A DNA stretch of 64,000 bases, from assembly GCA_964528155.1 (NCBI GenBank), contig CAZGRL010000002.1, forward strand, positions 39,832-103,831, in the 5' to 3' direction. The stretch is from G001797105 sp964528155 (GTDB lineage Bacteria; Chloroflexota; Anaerolineae; Anaerolineales; E44-bin32). Made by a program: the position numbers and the translations under genes. How positions within the stretch are numbered: position 1 is the first letter of the stretch; every line of letters starts with the position of its first letter. This document shows positions 27,549-36,079 of the stretch, in pieces. The notes beneath the pieces are model-generated. The model saw nothing but the letters and a program-made list of their open reading frames with translations. It was not told the origin of the DNA and ran no database searches.

Positions 27549-27699
27549 GATGAAACGGGTGGTGGGGGGGGGGGGGAGGCGGGGCGGAGCCCCCCCGGTA
27601 AAATGGGTTTGCCGGACCCGCCACAAAGAGGGTGGGTGGTTGGAAGAGGTTACCTACCAGCGNNNNNNNNNNAGCCGATCCGGCACCACCCGTTTCATC
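27549..27699. repeat. inverted repeat enclosing assembly gap 2
   Basis: A perfect 16-nt inverted repeat, arm GATGAAACGGGTGGTG (27549-27564), returns inverted at 27684-27699 and encloses the 10-N gap. Next to the left arm is a 13-base G-tract. The arm sequence differs from that at gap 1, but size, spacing and G-tract layout are alike. Confidence 0.7.
27663..27672. other. assembly gap (10 N)
   Basis: Ten undetermined bases in intergenic DNA; true length unknown. Confidence 0.99.
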
Positions 27700-28095
27700 T
27701 GGTTCTCCCTCCCCGGACAGAAGGCGGGTGTGAGATGAGAACGGGTACCTTCCGAGGGAGGCGGAAGGCGGTGGGGGCGGGCGCGACCCGTCGGCCCTGC
27801 AGGCCAGGCGGATCCGGAGGCCTTTCCCGCCGTCCGGTGTGTCGGCTCGAGTCCAGGACATCCAGGTCCACGGGTCCGTGACGCGCCGGGGGGCCGGGCA
27901 GGCATAAAGTGGGCACCCTTGGCCTCCCACATTCAGATTTTCTTGAGGATCGCTGAGTAGACTGAGGATGCCAACTACGATCGACGGGCCTCGGAAGCCA
28001 GGGGACCCGGGGCAAGGTATCCTTTTCAAGAGCGGAGCGCCCAAATTCGTCGGGCGCTTCGCCGCGATTGGGCATCGCCGGACAGGGGAATCACT

Positions 28096-28125
28096 CGGCG
28101 GGCAGGGCAAATGCCCTGCCCGCCG
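28096..28125 (-). terminator. strong hairpin after the gcv operon
   Basis: A perfect 14-bp stem (28096-28109 with 28112-28125, arm CGGCGGGCAGGGCA) with a 2-nt loop lies 36 nt beyond the gcvPB stop. The reading direction has no T-run after it, so it may end transcription with Rho or protect the 3' end. Confidence 0.5.
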
Positions 28126-28160
28126 CTGTCGGTCCTGCGGGCACGGTCAACCCGGTCGCC

Positions 28161-29642
28161 TCAGCTCTGCGGCTCCGGCTGCTCCATCTCCACCGGCCGA
28201 CAACACAAAACGAGCTCCTTGGCCGCCCGGACCTCGTCCAGCCGGCCGATCGGGGTCTTGTGGGGAGCCGAATGCAGCAGCTCAGGATCGGATCTGGCCT
28301 CCTGGGCGATCATGTGCATCGCTTCGATGAAGCAATCGAGGGAACCCTTATTCTCCGTTTCCGTCGGCTCGATCATCAGCGCTTCGTGGACGATCAACGG
28401 GAAGTAGTTCGTTGGAGGATGCATCCCGTAGTCCATCAGCCGCTTGGCGATGTCCAACGCATGGATGTCCGGCGCATCGTCAAGACGCCCCTCGGCGACG
28501 AACTCGTGCATGCAGATCCTGTCATACGGAACATGGTACGTGTCGCGCAGATTGACCCGGATGTAGTTGGCGTTCAACACAGCATGATCGCTGATCGCCC
28601 GCATCCCATCCTTGCCTTGCATGCGCAGGTATGTGTATGCGCGCACGTGCATGCCGAATTGACCGTGAAATCCCATCACACGGCCGATCGTCTTCGACGG
28701 TGTCGTAAATCCGCATACCGGCAGCAGCTCGTCGGTTCCGGGCTCGACGATCTCGACGACCGGTCCGGGCAGGAAATCAGCCAGCTTCTCGGATACGCCA
28801 ACCGGTCCTGAGCCCGGGCCGCCGCCACCGTGGGGGGTGGAGAACGTCTTGTGCAGATTGTAGTGCAGGACGTCGAAGCCCAGATCTCCGGGGCGCACGA
28901 CCCCCAACAGAGCGTTCATGTTGGCGCCGTCGCCGTACATCAGTCCGCCGCACGCGTGAACCCGCTCGATCACTTGAGTGACATTCTCTTCGAACAGACC
29001 CAACGTGTTCGGGTTTGTGAGCATCAGACCGGCCACGGTGTCGTCGCAAGCCGCGTCCAGGGCGGTCAGATCGATGTTTCCGCGGTCGTCCGATGGCAGT
29101 TCGACCACCTGCATTCCCGCCATGGCAGTGCTGGCGGGATTCGTCCCATGGGCTGAGTCGGGGATAAGGATCTTCGTGCGTCGGGCGTCGCCCCGATCGC
29201 GATGGTAGGCGCGGATGATCAGGATGCCGGTCAGCTCCCCGTGCGCACCCGCCGCCGGTTGCAGGCTCACCCCGGCGAAACCGCCGATCTCTTTGAGCCA
29301 TTCCTGCAGGGTGTACATGAGGTGCAGATTGCCCTGGACGGTCTCCACCGGTTGCAGCGGATGTGTCAGGGTAAATCCCGGCAGACGCGCCGCGTCCTCA
29401 TTCACCTTGGGGTTGTACTTCATCGTGCATGACCCCAGCGGATAGAAGCCCACATCGATGGCGTGATTGAGCTGTGATAGACGCACGAAATGCCGAACCA
29501 CGTCCAGCTCGGAGAGCTCCGGAAGCGGCAGACTCTCGCGTGTCAACCCATCCGGTAGCTCAGTTGGAGGAACGTCCGGTGTTGGAAGCGGTACTCCCGG
29601 GCGACCGGGAGCGGACAGGTCGTAGATCTGCGGCTCAGGCAT
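28161..29642 (-). CDS. gcvPB: glycine dehydrogenase (decarboxylating) subunit 2
   Basis: Beta half of the split P-protein of the glycine cleavage system (493 aa). It decarboxylates glycine with PLP and passes the aminomethyl group to lipoylated GcvH. The PLP lysine lies in NLHKTFSTPHGGGGPGSGP. Conserved SAHGTNPASTAMAGM, YGDGANMNALLG and MHEFVAEGR are also visible. The start ATG 29642 overlaps the gcvPA stop in ATGCCTGA, so the two subunits are translationally coupled. The frame is open upstream but inside gcvPA. Confidence 0.97.
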   Translation of the reverse strand: MPEPQIYDLSAPGRPGVPLPTPDVPPTELPDGLTRESLPLPELSELDVVRHFVRLSQLNHAIDVGFYPLGSCTMKYNPKVNEDAARLPGFTLTHPLQPVETVQGNLHLMYTLQEWLKEIGGFAGVSLQPAAGAHGELTGILIIRAYHRDRGDARRTKILIPDSAHGTNPASTAMAGMQVVELPSDDRGNIDLTALDAACDDTVAGLMLTNPNTLGLFEENVTQVIERVHACGGLMYGDGANMNALLGVVRPGDLGFDVLHYNLHKTFSTPHGGGGPGSGPVGVSEKLADFLPGPVVEIVEPGTDELLPVCGFTTPSKTIGRVMGFHGQFGMHVRAYTYLRMQGKDGMRAISDHAVLNANYIRVNLRDTYHVPYDRICMHEFVAEGRLDDAPDIHALDIAKRLMDYGMHPPTNYFPLIVHEALMIEPTETENKGSLDCFIEAMHMIAQEARSDPELLHSAPHKTPIGRLDEVRAAKELVLCCRPVEMEQPEPQS

Positions 29643-30981
29643 TGGCGACCTCCTGAAGCGCAGCGACAAACTCGTCGATCTCGTCGCTGTCGTTCCGCTC
29701 GGTGACGGCGATCAGCATGTGCCGCTCCAGTTCGGGATACTCCTGGCCGAGATCAAACCCGCCGAGGATGTCGTGCTCCTCCAACAATACTGTGTTGATC
29801 TCGGCAACCGGACGCGGGCACCTGACGACGAACTCATGGAAGAATGGGGCCTCGCTCCACAATTCGTAGCCGTCCAGTCCGGCGATCTCGCCGGCGGCGT
29901 AGTGGGCCTTGTGGTAGCAAAGCTCGGCCACCCTGCGCAGGCCGTTCTTGCCCAGCGCCGACAGATAGACCAACGCCGCCAGCGCCATCAGCGCTTGATT
30001 GGTGCAGATGTTGGAGGTCGCTTTCTCGCGTCGGATGTGCTGCTCGCGCGGGGTGAGGGTCAGGACATAGCCCCTACGGCCCTGCGTGTCGACGGTCTCA
30101 CCTACGAGCCGGCCGGGCATCTTGCGGACCAGCGCCCGCGTCGTGGCCATGAGCCCCAGGTATGGACCGCCATATGAAAGCGGGATCCCGAGTGGCTGGC
30201 CTTCGCCGACGACGATATCCGCTCCGAACTCCGACGGGGGCTTGAGCAAACCCAGCGCCAGCGGGTTCACCACGACGCACAACAGCGCGCCGGCAGCATG
30301 GGCCGCTGCGCCCAGACTGGTGAAGTCCTCGATGCGGCCGAAGAAATCTGGATACTGGACGGCGACCAACGAAGTGTCTTGATCCACCAATCCTGTCAGA
30401 GTCTGCAGATCAGTCTTGAGGCTATCATCTCCGGCGATGTTGACGTCCATCCCGCGCAGATACGTACGCGCTACAGCCCGGTAATGGGGATGGATGGCCG
30501 GCGAGAACACGATCCGGCTTCGCTTCCCCCGGTGGTGACTGAGCGCCATGCTGACGGCCTCGGCCAGTGCCGTGGCGCCGTCGTAAAGAGAGGCGTTGGC
30601 GACCTCCATACCGGTCAGGACGCTGACCAGGCTCTGATACTCGAAGATCGCCTGCAGCGTTCCCTGTGAAACCTCCGGCTGGTATGGTGTGTAGGCTGTG
30701 TAGAACTCATTCCGGCGCAGGACGTGGTCGACGACCGAGGGGATGAAATGGTTGTATGCACCGGCACCCAGGAAGCACGTCGTGTGGCCCATGTCAAGAT
30801 TGGCCTCGGCCAGCGCCTGGAGCTCATCCATGACCTCCATTTCCGACAAGGCGGGCGGCAGATCGAGGTCGGGAAAACGCACGGCCTCCGGGACAGCCTG
30901 GTAAAGGTCGTCGAGGTGATGGATGCCGATCGCCGCCATCATCTCGCGGCGTTCGTCCTCGCTGTGGGGTATGTAGGCCAT
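29635..30981 (-). CDS. gcvPA: glycine dehydrogenase (decarboxylating) subunit 1
   Basis: Alpha half of the split P-protein (448 aa), non-PLP subunit that completes the heterotetramer. The family start MAYIPHSEDERREMMAAIGI, the motif FLGAGAYNHFIP and YTPYQPEVSQGTLQAIFEYQ are typical, as is KMPGRLVGET. Its ATG (30981) touches the gcvH stop. Regulated by the glycine riboswitch upstream of gcvH. Confidence 0.97.
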   Translation of the reverse strand: MAYIPHSEDERREMMAAIGIHHLDDLYQAVPEAVRFPDLDLPPALSEMEVMDELQALAEANLDMGHTTCFLGAGAYNHFIPSVVDHVLRRNEFYTAYTPYQPEVSQGTLQAIFEYQSLVSVLTGMEVANASLYDGATALAEAVSMALSHHRGKRSRIVFSPAIHPHYRAVARTYLRGMDVNIAGDDSLKTDLQTLTGLVDQDTSLVAVQYPDFFGRIEDFTSLGAAAHAAGALLCVVVNPLALGLLKPPSEFGADIVVGEGQPLGIPLSYGGPYLGLMATTRALVRKMPGRLVGETVDTQGRRGYVLTLTPREQHIRREKATSNICTNQALMALAALVYLSALGKNGLRRVAELCYHKAHYAAGEIAGLDGYELWSEAPFFHEFVVRCPRPVAEINTVLLEEHDILGGFDLGQEYPELERHMLIAVTERNDSDEIDEFVAALQEVANA

Positions 30982-31373
30982 CAGTGGTTTCGCTCCTTAC
31001 AGTGCTTCTCGTAGGCCGCCGCGTCCAATAGTCCATCCAGCTCACTCGGATCCGACAGCTTGAAACGCACCATCCAGGCCTCGCCGTAGGGATCGGTGTT
31101 GACCAACTCGGGCGTTCCGGGAAGCGCTTCGTTGATCTCGGTGACCGTCCCGCCGGCTGGCAGGTACACATCGGCGGCCGCCTTGACCGATTCGACCGCA
31201 GCGCACGAGTCTCCCTTGGTCAGCGTGTCTCCGACACCGGCTGTGATCTCGACGTACACGATGTCGGAGAGTTGGTCCTGGGCGTAGTCGGTGATCCCGG
31301 CAGTCGCGTTCTCGCCCTCCAGACGTATCCACTCATCATTCTCCGTGTACTTCAGATCCGTCGGTACATCCAT
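30981..31373 (-). CDS. gcvH: glycine cleavage system H protein
   Basis: Lipoyl carrier (130 aa) that shuttles the aminomethyl group between the P, T and L proteins. The lipoylation site is K64 in ESVKAAADVYLP. It opens with DLKYTENDEWIRLE and includes DIVYVEI, as usual. First gene of the operon, 34 nt after the riboswitch terminator. No gcvT or lipoyl ligase gene is nearby, so the T protein must be coded elsewhere. Confidence 0.97.
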   Translation of the reverse strand: MDVPTDLKYTENDEWIRLEGENATAGITDYAQDQLSDIVYVEITAGVGDTLTKGDSCAAVESVKAAADVYLPAGGTVTEINEALPGTPELVNTDPYGEAWMVRFKLSDPSELDGLLDAAAYEKHCKERNH

Positions 31374-31407
31374 GACAACCTCCGCTAATCAGGATTGGCG
31401 CCAGTCG

Positions 31408-31447
31408 AAAAAAGAGGACGCACGCCAAACAATGGTGTGCGTCCTCT
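31408..31447 (-). terminator. intrinsic terminator of the glycine riboswitch
   Basis: Read on the minus strand, an arm AGAGGACGCACACC (31447-31434), a 7-nt loop and the arm GGCGTGCGTCCTCT (31426-31413) form a 14-bp stem with one A-C mismatch. The stem runs straight into a tract of T (31413-31408). It lies between the second aptamer and gcvH. Its 5' arm shares AGAGG with the closing helix of aptamer 2. Confidence 0.9.
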
Positions 31448-31625
31448 GTCTAGGACCTGAGAGATTCGCTGCCCCCCTGCAGCTTGCCCCGTCGGTGTCG
31501 TTAGACTTTCCAGAGGCCCGGCCAGGTAGGGTCCTTTGACCTGAGAGTTTCACCTCACCTGGGCACTGTTATGTGAGGCTTGCCCCTTCGGTGCCCGGCC
31601 AAGAAACCCGGGTCTCTCCCCTACC
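31440..31625 (-). promoter_or_regulatory. tandem glycine riboswitch (gcvT element)
   Basis: Two glycine aptamers in series on the minus strand. Aptamer 1 (about 31625-31535) has GGGAGAGACC, the core CACCGAAGGGGCAAGC and CTCTCAGGTCAAAGGACC. Aptamer 2 (about 31525-31440) has GGAAAGTCT, CACCGACGGGGCAAGC and CTCTCAGGTCC, closed by AGACAGAGG. Both conserved cores are intact. Glycine binding should hold the second closing helix and so prevent the terminator, turning the operon on when glycine is plentiful. Confidence 0.95.
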
Positions 31626-31645
31626 TGTGTCAGATGTTTGAATTC

Positions 31646-31674
31646 ATTCTATGGTTCGAGGGATCAAAAGTCAA
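31646..31674 (-). promoter_or_regulatory. sigma-70-like promoter of the gcv operon
   Basis: Minus strand: TTGACT (31674-31669), 17-bp spacer, TAGAAT (31651-31646). Transcription would start near 31639, just before aptamer 1. Confidence 0.75.
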
Positions 31675-32444
31675 GAAACGCGGCCGGGCTGGCGCCGTCT
31701 GGCATCCCGTCATCTCACCCCGCGCCCGCTCTCAACGCCACCCCGGCCGGCCTCGCCGAGTGATTGCGCGAGGAAAACAGCCAAAAAACCGAAGGGCGGG
31801 AGCCAATGGAAAGACCGAAGGGCTGGTCAATTCACCCGGGCCGAGCGCGGGGAAGGCCCCGGCCACAGCACGCTGCGAAGCGGCCCCGCGACATAACCTG
31901 GTTCCTGCAGCCAGGCCGGTGGCCCCCCGGCACCATCGAGTTCGACGCTGCCCCGCATCCCTTGCCACGGCGCCAGGCATCGAGAATCTGTCTGACATTG
32001 ACGAATGTCACCGCCTTTGAGGTCCACGGTGCCCAACATCGACCCATTGCTGACCCGCTCCGTGACATCTATCACTTTCGCCATCGTCAGATACGAGGCA
32101 TGATCCTGGTATGACGCCCTGTGGCCCTCGGAGGGAGATCAAGTCGCGGGTCGCCAGCCAGCACCCTTGCCCTCTATAAGTGACTTGACGACCACGCCTG
32201 CCTCGTTGCACAATGGGTAAACCTCAGAAGCAAGAAGCAGGAATCCCGGCTCACATCACGGGCACTCGGCGATCCATCAGCCCGAAGCGACCTCCGTTCG
32301 CCCACCATAGTTCTCGCAAGAGGTAAGCCGCGGCCGAACGACCCAACACCACTGGCGTCGAGCTAATATAGCCGGGCCGGCCCCCCGGATGCCACCCCAA
32401 AGACGCCTTTCAAACCATCCCATTACCCTAAGGAGGTAGAAGAG
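31675..32444. other. intergenic region between gcv and liv
   Basis: No gene is supported, though several unrelated frames of 60-150 codons are open. It carries the candidate liv promoter at 32185-32214. The roughly 230-nt leader that would follow has no structure I recognise. Confidence 0.5.
32185..32214 (+). promoter_or_regulatory. candidate promoter of the liv operon
   Basis: TTGACG (32185-32190) and CACAAT (32209-32214), spacer 18 bp, plus strand. The -10 is poor, so this is tentative. Confidence 0.35.
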
Positions 32445-33626
32445 ATGTGGCATCAGAAGCTTTTTTCGGTACTAACCCTGATGTTGTCGGCGGCGCTACT
32501 GCTGTCTGGATGCGCTACCGCTGCGCCGACGACGATCAAGATCGGCGTGAACGCCCCTCTGACGGGCGACATCCCCAAAGTCGGCGAAGGGACGAAGTAC
32601 GCCGCACAGATGTGGCTGGAAGATGTCAACGCCGCCGGCGGCCTTGATGTCGGCGGGACGAAGTATCCGGTTGAGCTGGTCATCGAGGACAATGAATCGA
32701 AGGCCGAATCGGCGGTTGCCGCCAACACCAAGCTGATCACCCAGGACAACGTCCTGGTGATCGTCGGCCCACAGGCCTCCAAGCAAGCCGTCCCGGCTGG
32801 CGAGGTGGCCAACAACCTCGAAACACCGATGATCAGCCCGTGGTCGACGAACCCAGCCACGACGCTCAACCGTCCGTGGGTGTTCCGCGCCTGCTTCCTG
32901 GATCCCTTCCAGGGACCGGTGGGCGCCAATTTTGTGACGCAGGAGTTCGGCTTCACCAAAGCGGCCGTGCTGTACGATGTCGCCAGCGACTACCCCAAAG
33001 GCTTGGCGGAGTACTTCAAGAAAGCCTGGGAAGATCTGCACGGAGCGGGATCCGTCGTCGCGTATGAGAGCTTCACGACCAAGGATAAGGACTTCAGCGC
33101 CCAGCTCACCAAGATCAAGGATTCGGGCGCCGAGTTTCTGTTCACCCCGCAGTATTACGATGAGGTGCCGCTGATCGTGAAGCAGGCCCATCAGCTTGGT
33201 TTCACCAGTCCCATCGTCGGCAGCGACAGCTGGGGCTCGGCCGAGCTGATGACCCTGTGCGGTGACGACTGCAAGGGGCTCTTCTTCAGCACCCACTACG
33301 CGGCCGCCGGTGCCACGGGCGCCACCAAGGAGTTCATCGACGCGTACAATGCCAAATACGGTTACGTGCCCGATGATGTCGGAGCCCTGACCTGGGACGC
33401 GTTCGGCATCGTCCAGCAGGCCATCCAAGACTGCGGCAAGATCACCGGCGACATCAAGACCGACCGCACGTGCGTGCGGGATGCGATGTCCAATATCCGG
33501 GACTTCAATGGCATCACCGGAAAGATGACCTTCACACCGGGGAGTGGTGACCCGTCGAAGTGCGCCGTCATCGTCAAGATCAGCGATACAGGCGAGTTCA
33601 CCTTCTACAAGCAAGCCTGCCCGTAG
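32445..33626 (+). CDS. livJ: branched-chain amino-acid ABC transporter substrate-binding lipoprotein
   Basis: Receptor of the Liv importer, 393 residues. The leader ends in lipobox LLSGC (C23). The fold is periplasmic-binding-protein type I: IKIGVNAPLTGDIPKVGEGT, then DNESKAESAVAANTKLI, GPQASKQAVPAGEVANN, and the middle hinge SPIVGSDSWGS. AAGGAGGT lies before the ATG. A strong hairpin separates it from livH. Four cysteines suggest disulphides. Ligand could be Leu/Ile/Val or, as in many relatives, another small organic compound. Confidence 0.93.
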   Translation: MWHQKLFSVLTLMLSAALLLSGCATAAPTTIKIGVNAPLTGDIPKVGEGTKYAAQMWLEDVNAAGGLDVGGTKYPVELVIEDNESKAESAVAANTKLITQDNVLVIVGPQASKQAVPAGEVANNLETPMISPWSTNPATTLNRPWVFRACFLDPFQGPVGANFVTQEFGFTKAAVLYDVASDYPKGLAEYFKKAWEDLHGAGSVVAYESFTTKDKDFSAQLTKIKDSGAEFLFTPQYYDEVPLIVKQAHQLGFTSPIVGSDSWGSAELMTLCGDDCKGLFFSTHYAAAGATGATKEFIDAYNAKYGYVPDDVGALTWDAFGIVQQAIQDCGKITGDIKTDRTCVRDAMSNIRDFNGITGKMTFTPGSGDPSKCAVIVKISDTGEFTFYKQACP

Positions 33627-33701
33627 TCTCTCAGGGTTGGTACCTGAAGGATTGGCTTGCGTTGAGTCCTGAGATCCTAGCGATGGCGCATCGCCAGCAA
33701 T

Positions 33702-33743
33702 AGAGGGCGGGTAAGGGGAGTGACTCTTCCCCACCCGCCCTCT
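33702..33743 (+). terminator. intercistronic hairpin livJ/livH
   Basis: AGAGGGCGGGT (33702-33712) pairs perfectly with ACCCGCCCTCT (33733-33743), and an inner GGGG/CCCC continues the stem. No T-run follows. Just upstream is a short palindrome GCGATGGCGCATCGC (33679-33693). Position and strength fit receptor-mRNA stabilisation or partial termination. Confidence 0.6.
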
Positions 33744-33765
33744 CAGACGAATAGGAGCATTCGGG

Positions 33766-34689
33766 ATGGCGTTCATCTTGCAGAACGTGGTCAACGCCCT
33801 GCAATGGGGGAGCTTCTACGCTTTGATCGCCCTGGGCTACTCAATGGTCTATGGCGTTCTCATGCTCTTCAATTTCGCTCACGGCGACATCTTCATGGCG
33901 GGGGCCTACATCGGCTTCTTCATCTCGACCGGCCTTCTGGCGCTGGTGACTGCCGGCACCGTGCCGCTACCGGGGTGGGCGGTCATGGCGCTGACAATTG
34001 TGCTGGCCATGATCGCCACCGCGATCCTGGGGATGCTCGTCGAGCGTATCGGATATCGACCCTTAAGAAACGCCCCGCGCGCCTCGGCCGCCATCACAGG
34101 ACTGATGATTGGTGTCATCCTTGAGACCGGAAACCTTGCATTGCTCGGTGCCAGCCGGCGCAATTACCCCACCCTGATGACGACCGTGACCTACGATGTC
34201 GGCGGCGTCAGCATCACCAACACCCGCATCTTTATCGTCCTCGTTTCAGTCTTGCTCATGCTCGCCTTGCATCTATTCGTCCGCAGATCGAAGTGGGGGA
34301 TGGGGATGCGGGCGATGGCCTATGACTACGTTGTCGTCCCCCTGATGGGAGTCTCCGGCAACACGATAGCCGTGATGACCTTTGCGATCGGCTCAGCCCT
34401 TGCGGCTGCGGCCGGGATCTTCTACGGAATCGCCTATCCCGTCCTCGATCCCTACATGGGCATTCTCGTCGGATGGAAAGCTTTCGTGGCGGCTATCCTG
34501 GGTGGCCGCGGTTCGATCCCGGGGGCGGCCTTGGCCGGCTTTCTCCTGGGCTTTATCGAAATCTTCGTGGCCGCTATTCTCCCGTCCACAGTTCGCGATC
34601 TGGTCGCCTATTCGATCATCCTGGTCATCCTGACCTTCCGGCCCCATGGTTTCTTCGGCGAACCGTACAGCGCCCATCTCAGACTCTAG
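33766..34689 (+). CDS. livH: branched-chain amino-acid ABC transporter permease LivH
   Basis: Membrane permease (307 aa, about eight helices). The start FILQNVVNALQWGSFYALIALGYSMVYG and FNFAHGDIFMAGAYIGF are typical of LivH. The EAA-like stretch near the end reads GWKAFVAAILGGRGSIPGA. It pairs with LivM. Transcribed with livJ past a hairpin that may lower its level relative to the receptor. Confidence 0.95.
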   Translation: MAFILQNVVNALQWGSFYALIALGYSMVYGVLMLFNFAHGDIFMAGAYIGFFISTGLLALVTAGTVPLPGWAVMALTIVLAMIATAILGMLVERIGYRPLRNAPRASAAITGLMIGVILETGNLALLGASRRNYPTLMTTVTYDVGGVSITNTRIFIVLVSVLLMLALHLFVRRSKWGMGMRAMAYDYVVVPLMGVSGNTIAVMTFAIGSALAAAAGIFYGIAYPVLDPYMGILVGWKAFVAAILGGRGSIPGAALAGFLLGFIEIFVAAILPSTVRDLVAYSIILVILTFRPHGFFGEPYSAHLRL

Positions 34690-34738
34690 GCCGGCGCGCC
34701 TGGTCAGACGTTCGGGAACAGACGCGAGATCGTGAGGG

Positions 34739-36079
34739 ATGAAGATGTCAGTAGGGAGTGCAATGACGGCAGACACAAATAAGTTGAGGCAATGGCTGGT
34801 CATGGTCCGTCGGACCTTCCGGCGCGTCCCGCTCCTCGGTTGGCTCCTGGCCGGTCTGGCAGCCGCTATCGTGGAGAGTCTTGTCGGGCGTGCGCTGGCT
34901 GTGGGCCTGGGTATAGGCGATGTCCCCGCCCTGATGGGCTTCGACATCGCGTTCGCTAGGCCGGCGCTCATTCCAAGTGCGATTGTGTATGTGGTGGTGA
35001 TCTACCTCATCCCCGCCGGATTGATCGCGTGGCTGACCGCCTCCGTGGTCAACAAGTTGGCCGCGATCCTGCTGCGCGGCGGGTATTGGCTGACCCTGCT
35101 CGTGCACATCGGCTTACTTTACCTGGTCCTGGCATTGTGGGCCTCGGCCAATGACTATCGAGTGCTCCTCGCCCGACTGATCCTGATAGCCATCATGGTC
35201 ACCCTCAGCCTGAACGTGGTGAACGGCTACATGGGCGAGTTCTCTTGTTCCCATCCGGGGTTCATGGCGCTTGGCGCCTATGGTGCTTCTGTCATGACGG
35301 TCCTGTTCTTCGTCCAGAACAACAGCCTGGGGGTGACCCTCCTACCGACACAACTGGGATTCCTGGCCTTCCCCCTGGCGTTGATCGTCGGGGGCCTGGT
35401 TGCAGCGTTTGGGGCCTTGTTCGTGGCGATCCCATCCTTCCGCACGCGGGGAGACTATCTGGCCATCATATCCCTGGCGTTCACCTTCATCGTCAAGAGC
35501 CTGATCGAGAATCTGGAGGTTTTCGGGGGCGCCCGAGGTTTCATGGGTCAGCCGGACTGGGCCACCCTTCCGGTTGTGTTCGTGGCAACCGTCCTCAGCG
35601 TCTTGATCATCAACAACTTCGTGCGCTCGACCCTGGGCAAGGCTCTCAACGCCGTGCGCGACGATGAGCTGGCAGCTGAGGCCATGACGGTCAACACGCG
35701 GCGCACCAAGATGACGGCGTTTCTGTTCTCCGCCTTCTGGGCCGGGGTGGCAGGAGGCCTGCTGGCCCATGTCCTACGCTATATCAATCCGGGATCCTTC
35801 GGGATCTTGAAACTCAGCGAAGTCCTTGCCATGGTCTACCTGGGCGGATTGAACTCCGTCGTCGGATCGATCGTCGGGGCTGTAGGCCTGAACGTTCTGA
35901 TGGAGGCCCTGCGCCCCCTGGAGATCATCAAGTGGCTCGTCATCCCGACGCTGCTGATCCTGGTGATGATCTTCCGCCCAACCGGGCTGATCGCTTTCAG
36001 AGAATTCAACATCGAGAAGATGGTGGAGCCGAGAGAAGAACCATCCGCCGAGGTGGGTCATGCCCCTGCTTCGAATTGA
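34739..36079 (+). CDS. livM: branched-chain amino-acid ABC transporter permease LivM
   Basis: Second permease (up to 446 aa). Conserved half: MVTLSLNVVNGYMGEFSCSHPGFMALGAYGA, then RGDYLAIISLAFTFIVKSLIEN and GLLAHVLRYINPGSFG. The 120-residue N-terminal extension with extra helices occurs in some LivM proteins. Three ATGs (34739, 34745, 34763) are possible; GGGAG before 34763 makes the shortest form plausible. It overlaps livG by 20 nt. Confidence 0.93.
   Translation: MKMSVGSAMTADTNKLRQWLVMVRRTFRRVPLLGWLLAGLAAAIVESLVGRALAVGLGIGDVPALMGFDIAFARPALIPSAIVYVVVIYLIPAGLIAWLTASVVNKLAAILLRGGYWLTLLVHIGLLYLVLALWASANDYRVLLARLILIAIMVTLSLNVVNGYMGEFSCSHPGFMALGAYGASVMTVLFFVQNNSLGVTLLPTQLGFLAFPLALIVGGLVAAFGALFVAIPSFRTRGDYLAIISLAFTFIVKSLIENLEVFGGARGFMGQPDWATLPVVFVATVLSVLIINNFVRSTLGKALNAVRDDELAAEAMTVNTRRTKMTAFLFSAFWAGVAGGLLAHVLRYINPGSFGILKLSEVLAMVYLGGLNSVVGSIVGAVGLNVLMEALRPLEIIKWLVIPTLLILVMIFRPTGLIAFREFNIEKMVEPREEPSAEVGHAPASN

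Larger units (their letters stand above)
27414..28160. other. intergenic region with gap, repeats and hairpin
   Basis: No gene is supported. It holds the second assembly gap, the inverted repeat 27549-27699, G-tracts up to 13 nt at 27563-27576, and the strong hairpin at 28096-28125. Confidence 0.5.

Noticed and set aside
27414..28160. Insertion sequence around the second gap
   Set aside because: There is an inverted repeat but no transposase frame or target duplication that I can see.
32496..33794. 432-codon minus-strand open frame across livJ
   Set aside because: Antisense to a complete receptor gene with leader, lipobox and ribosome site; the product has no recognisable motif.
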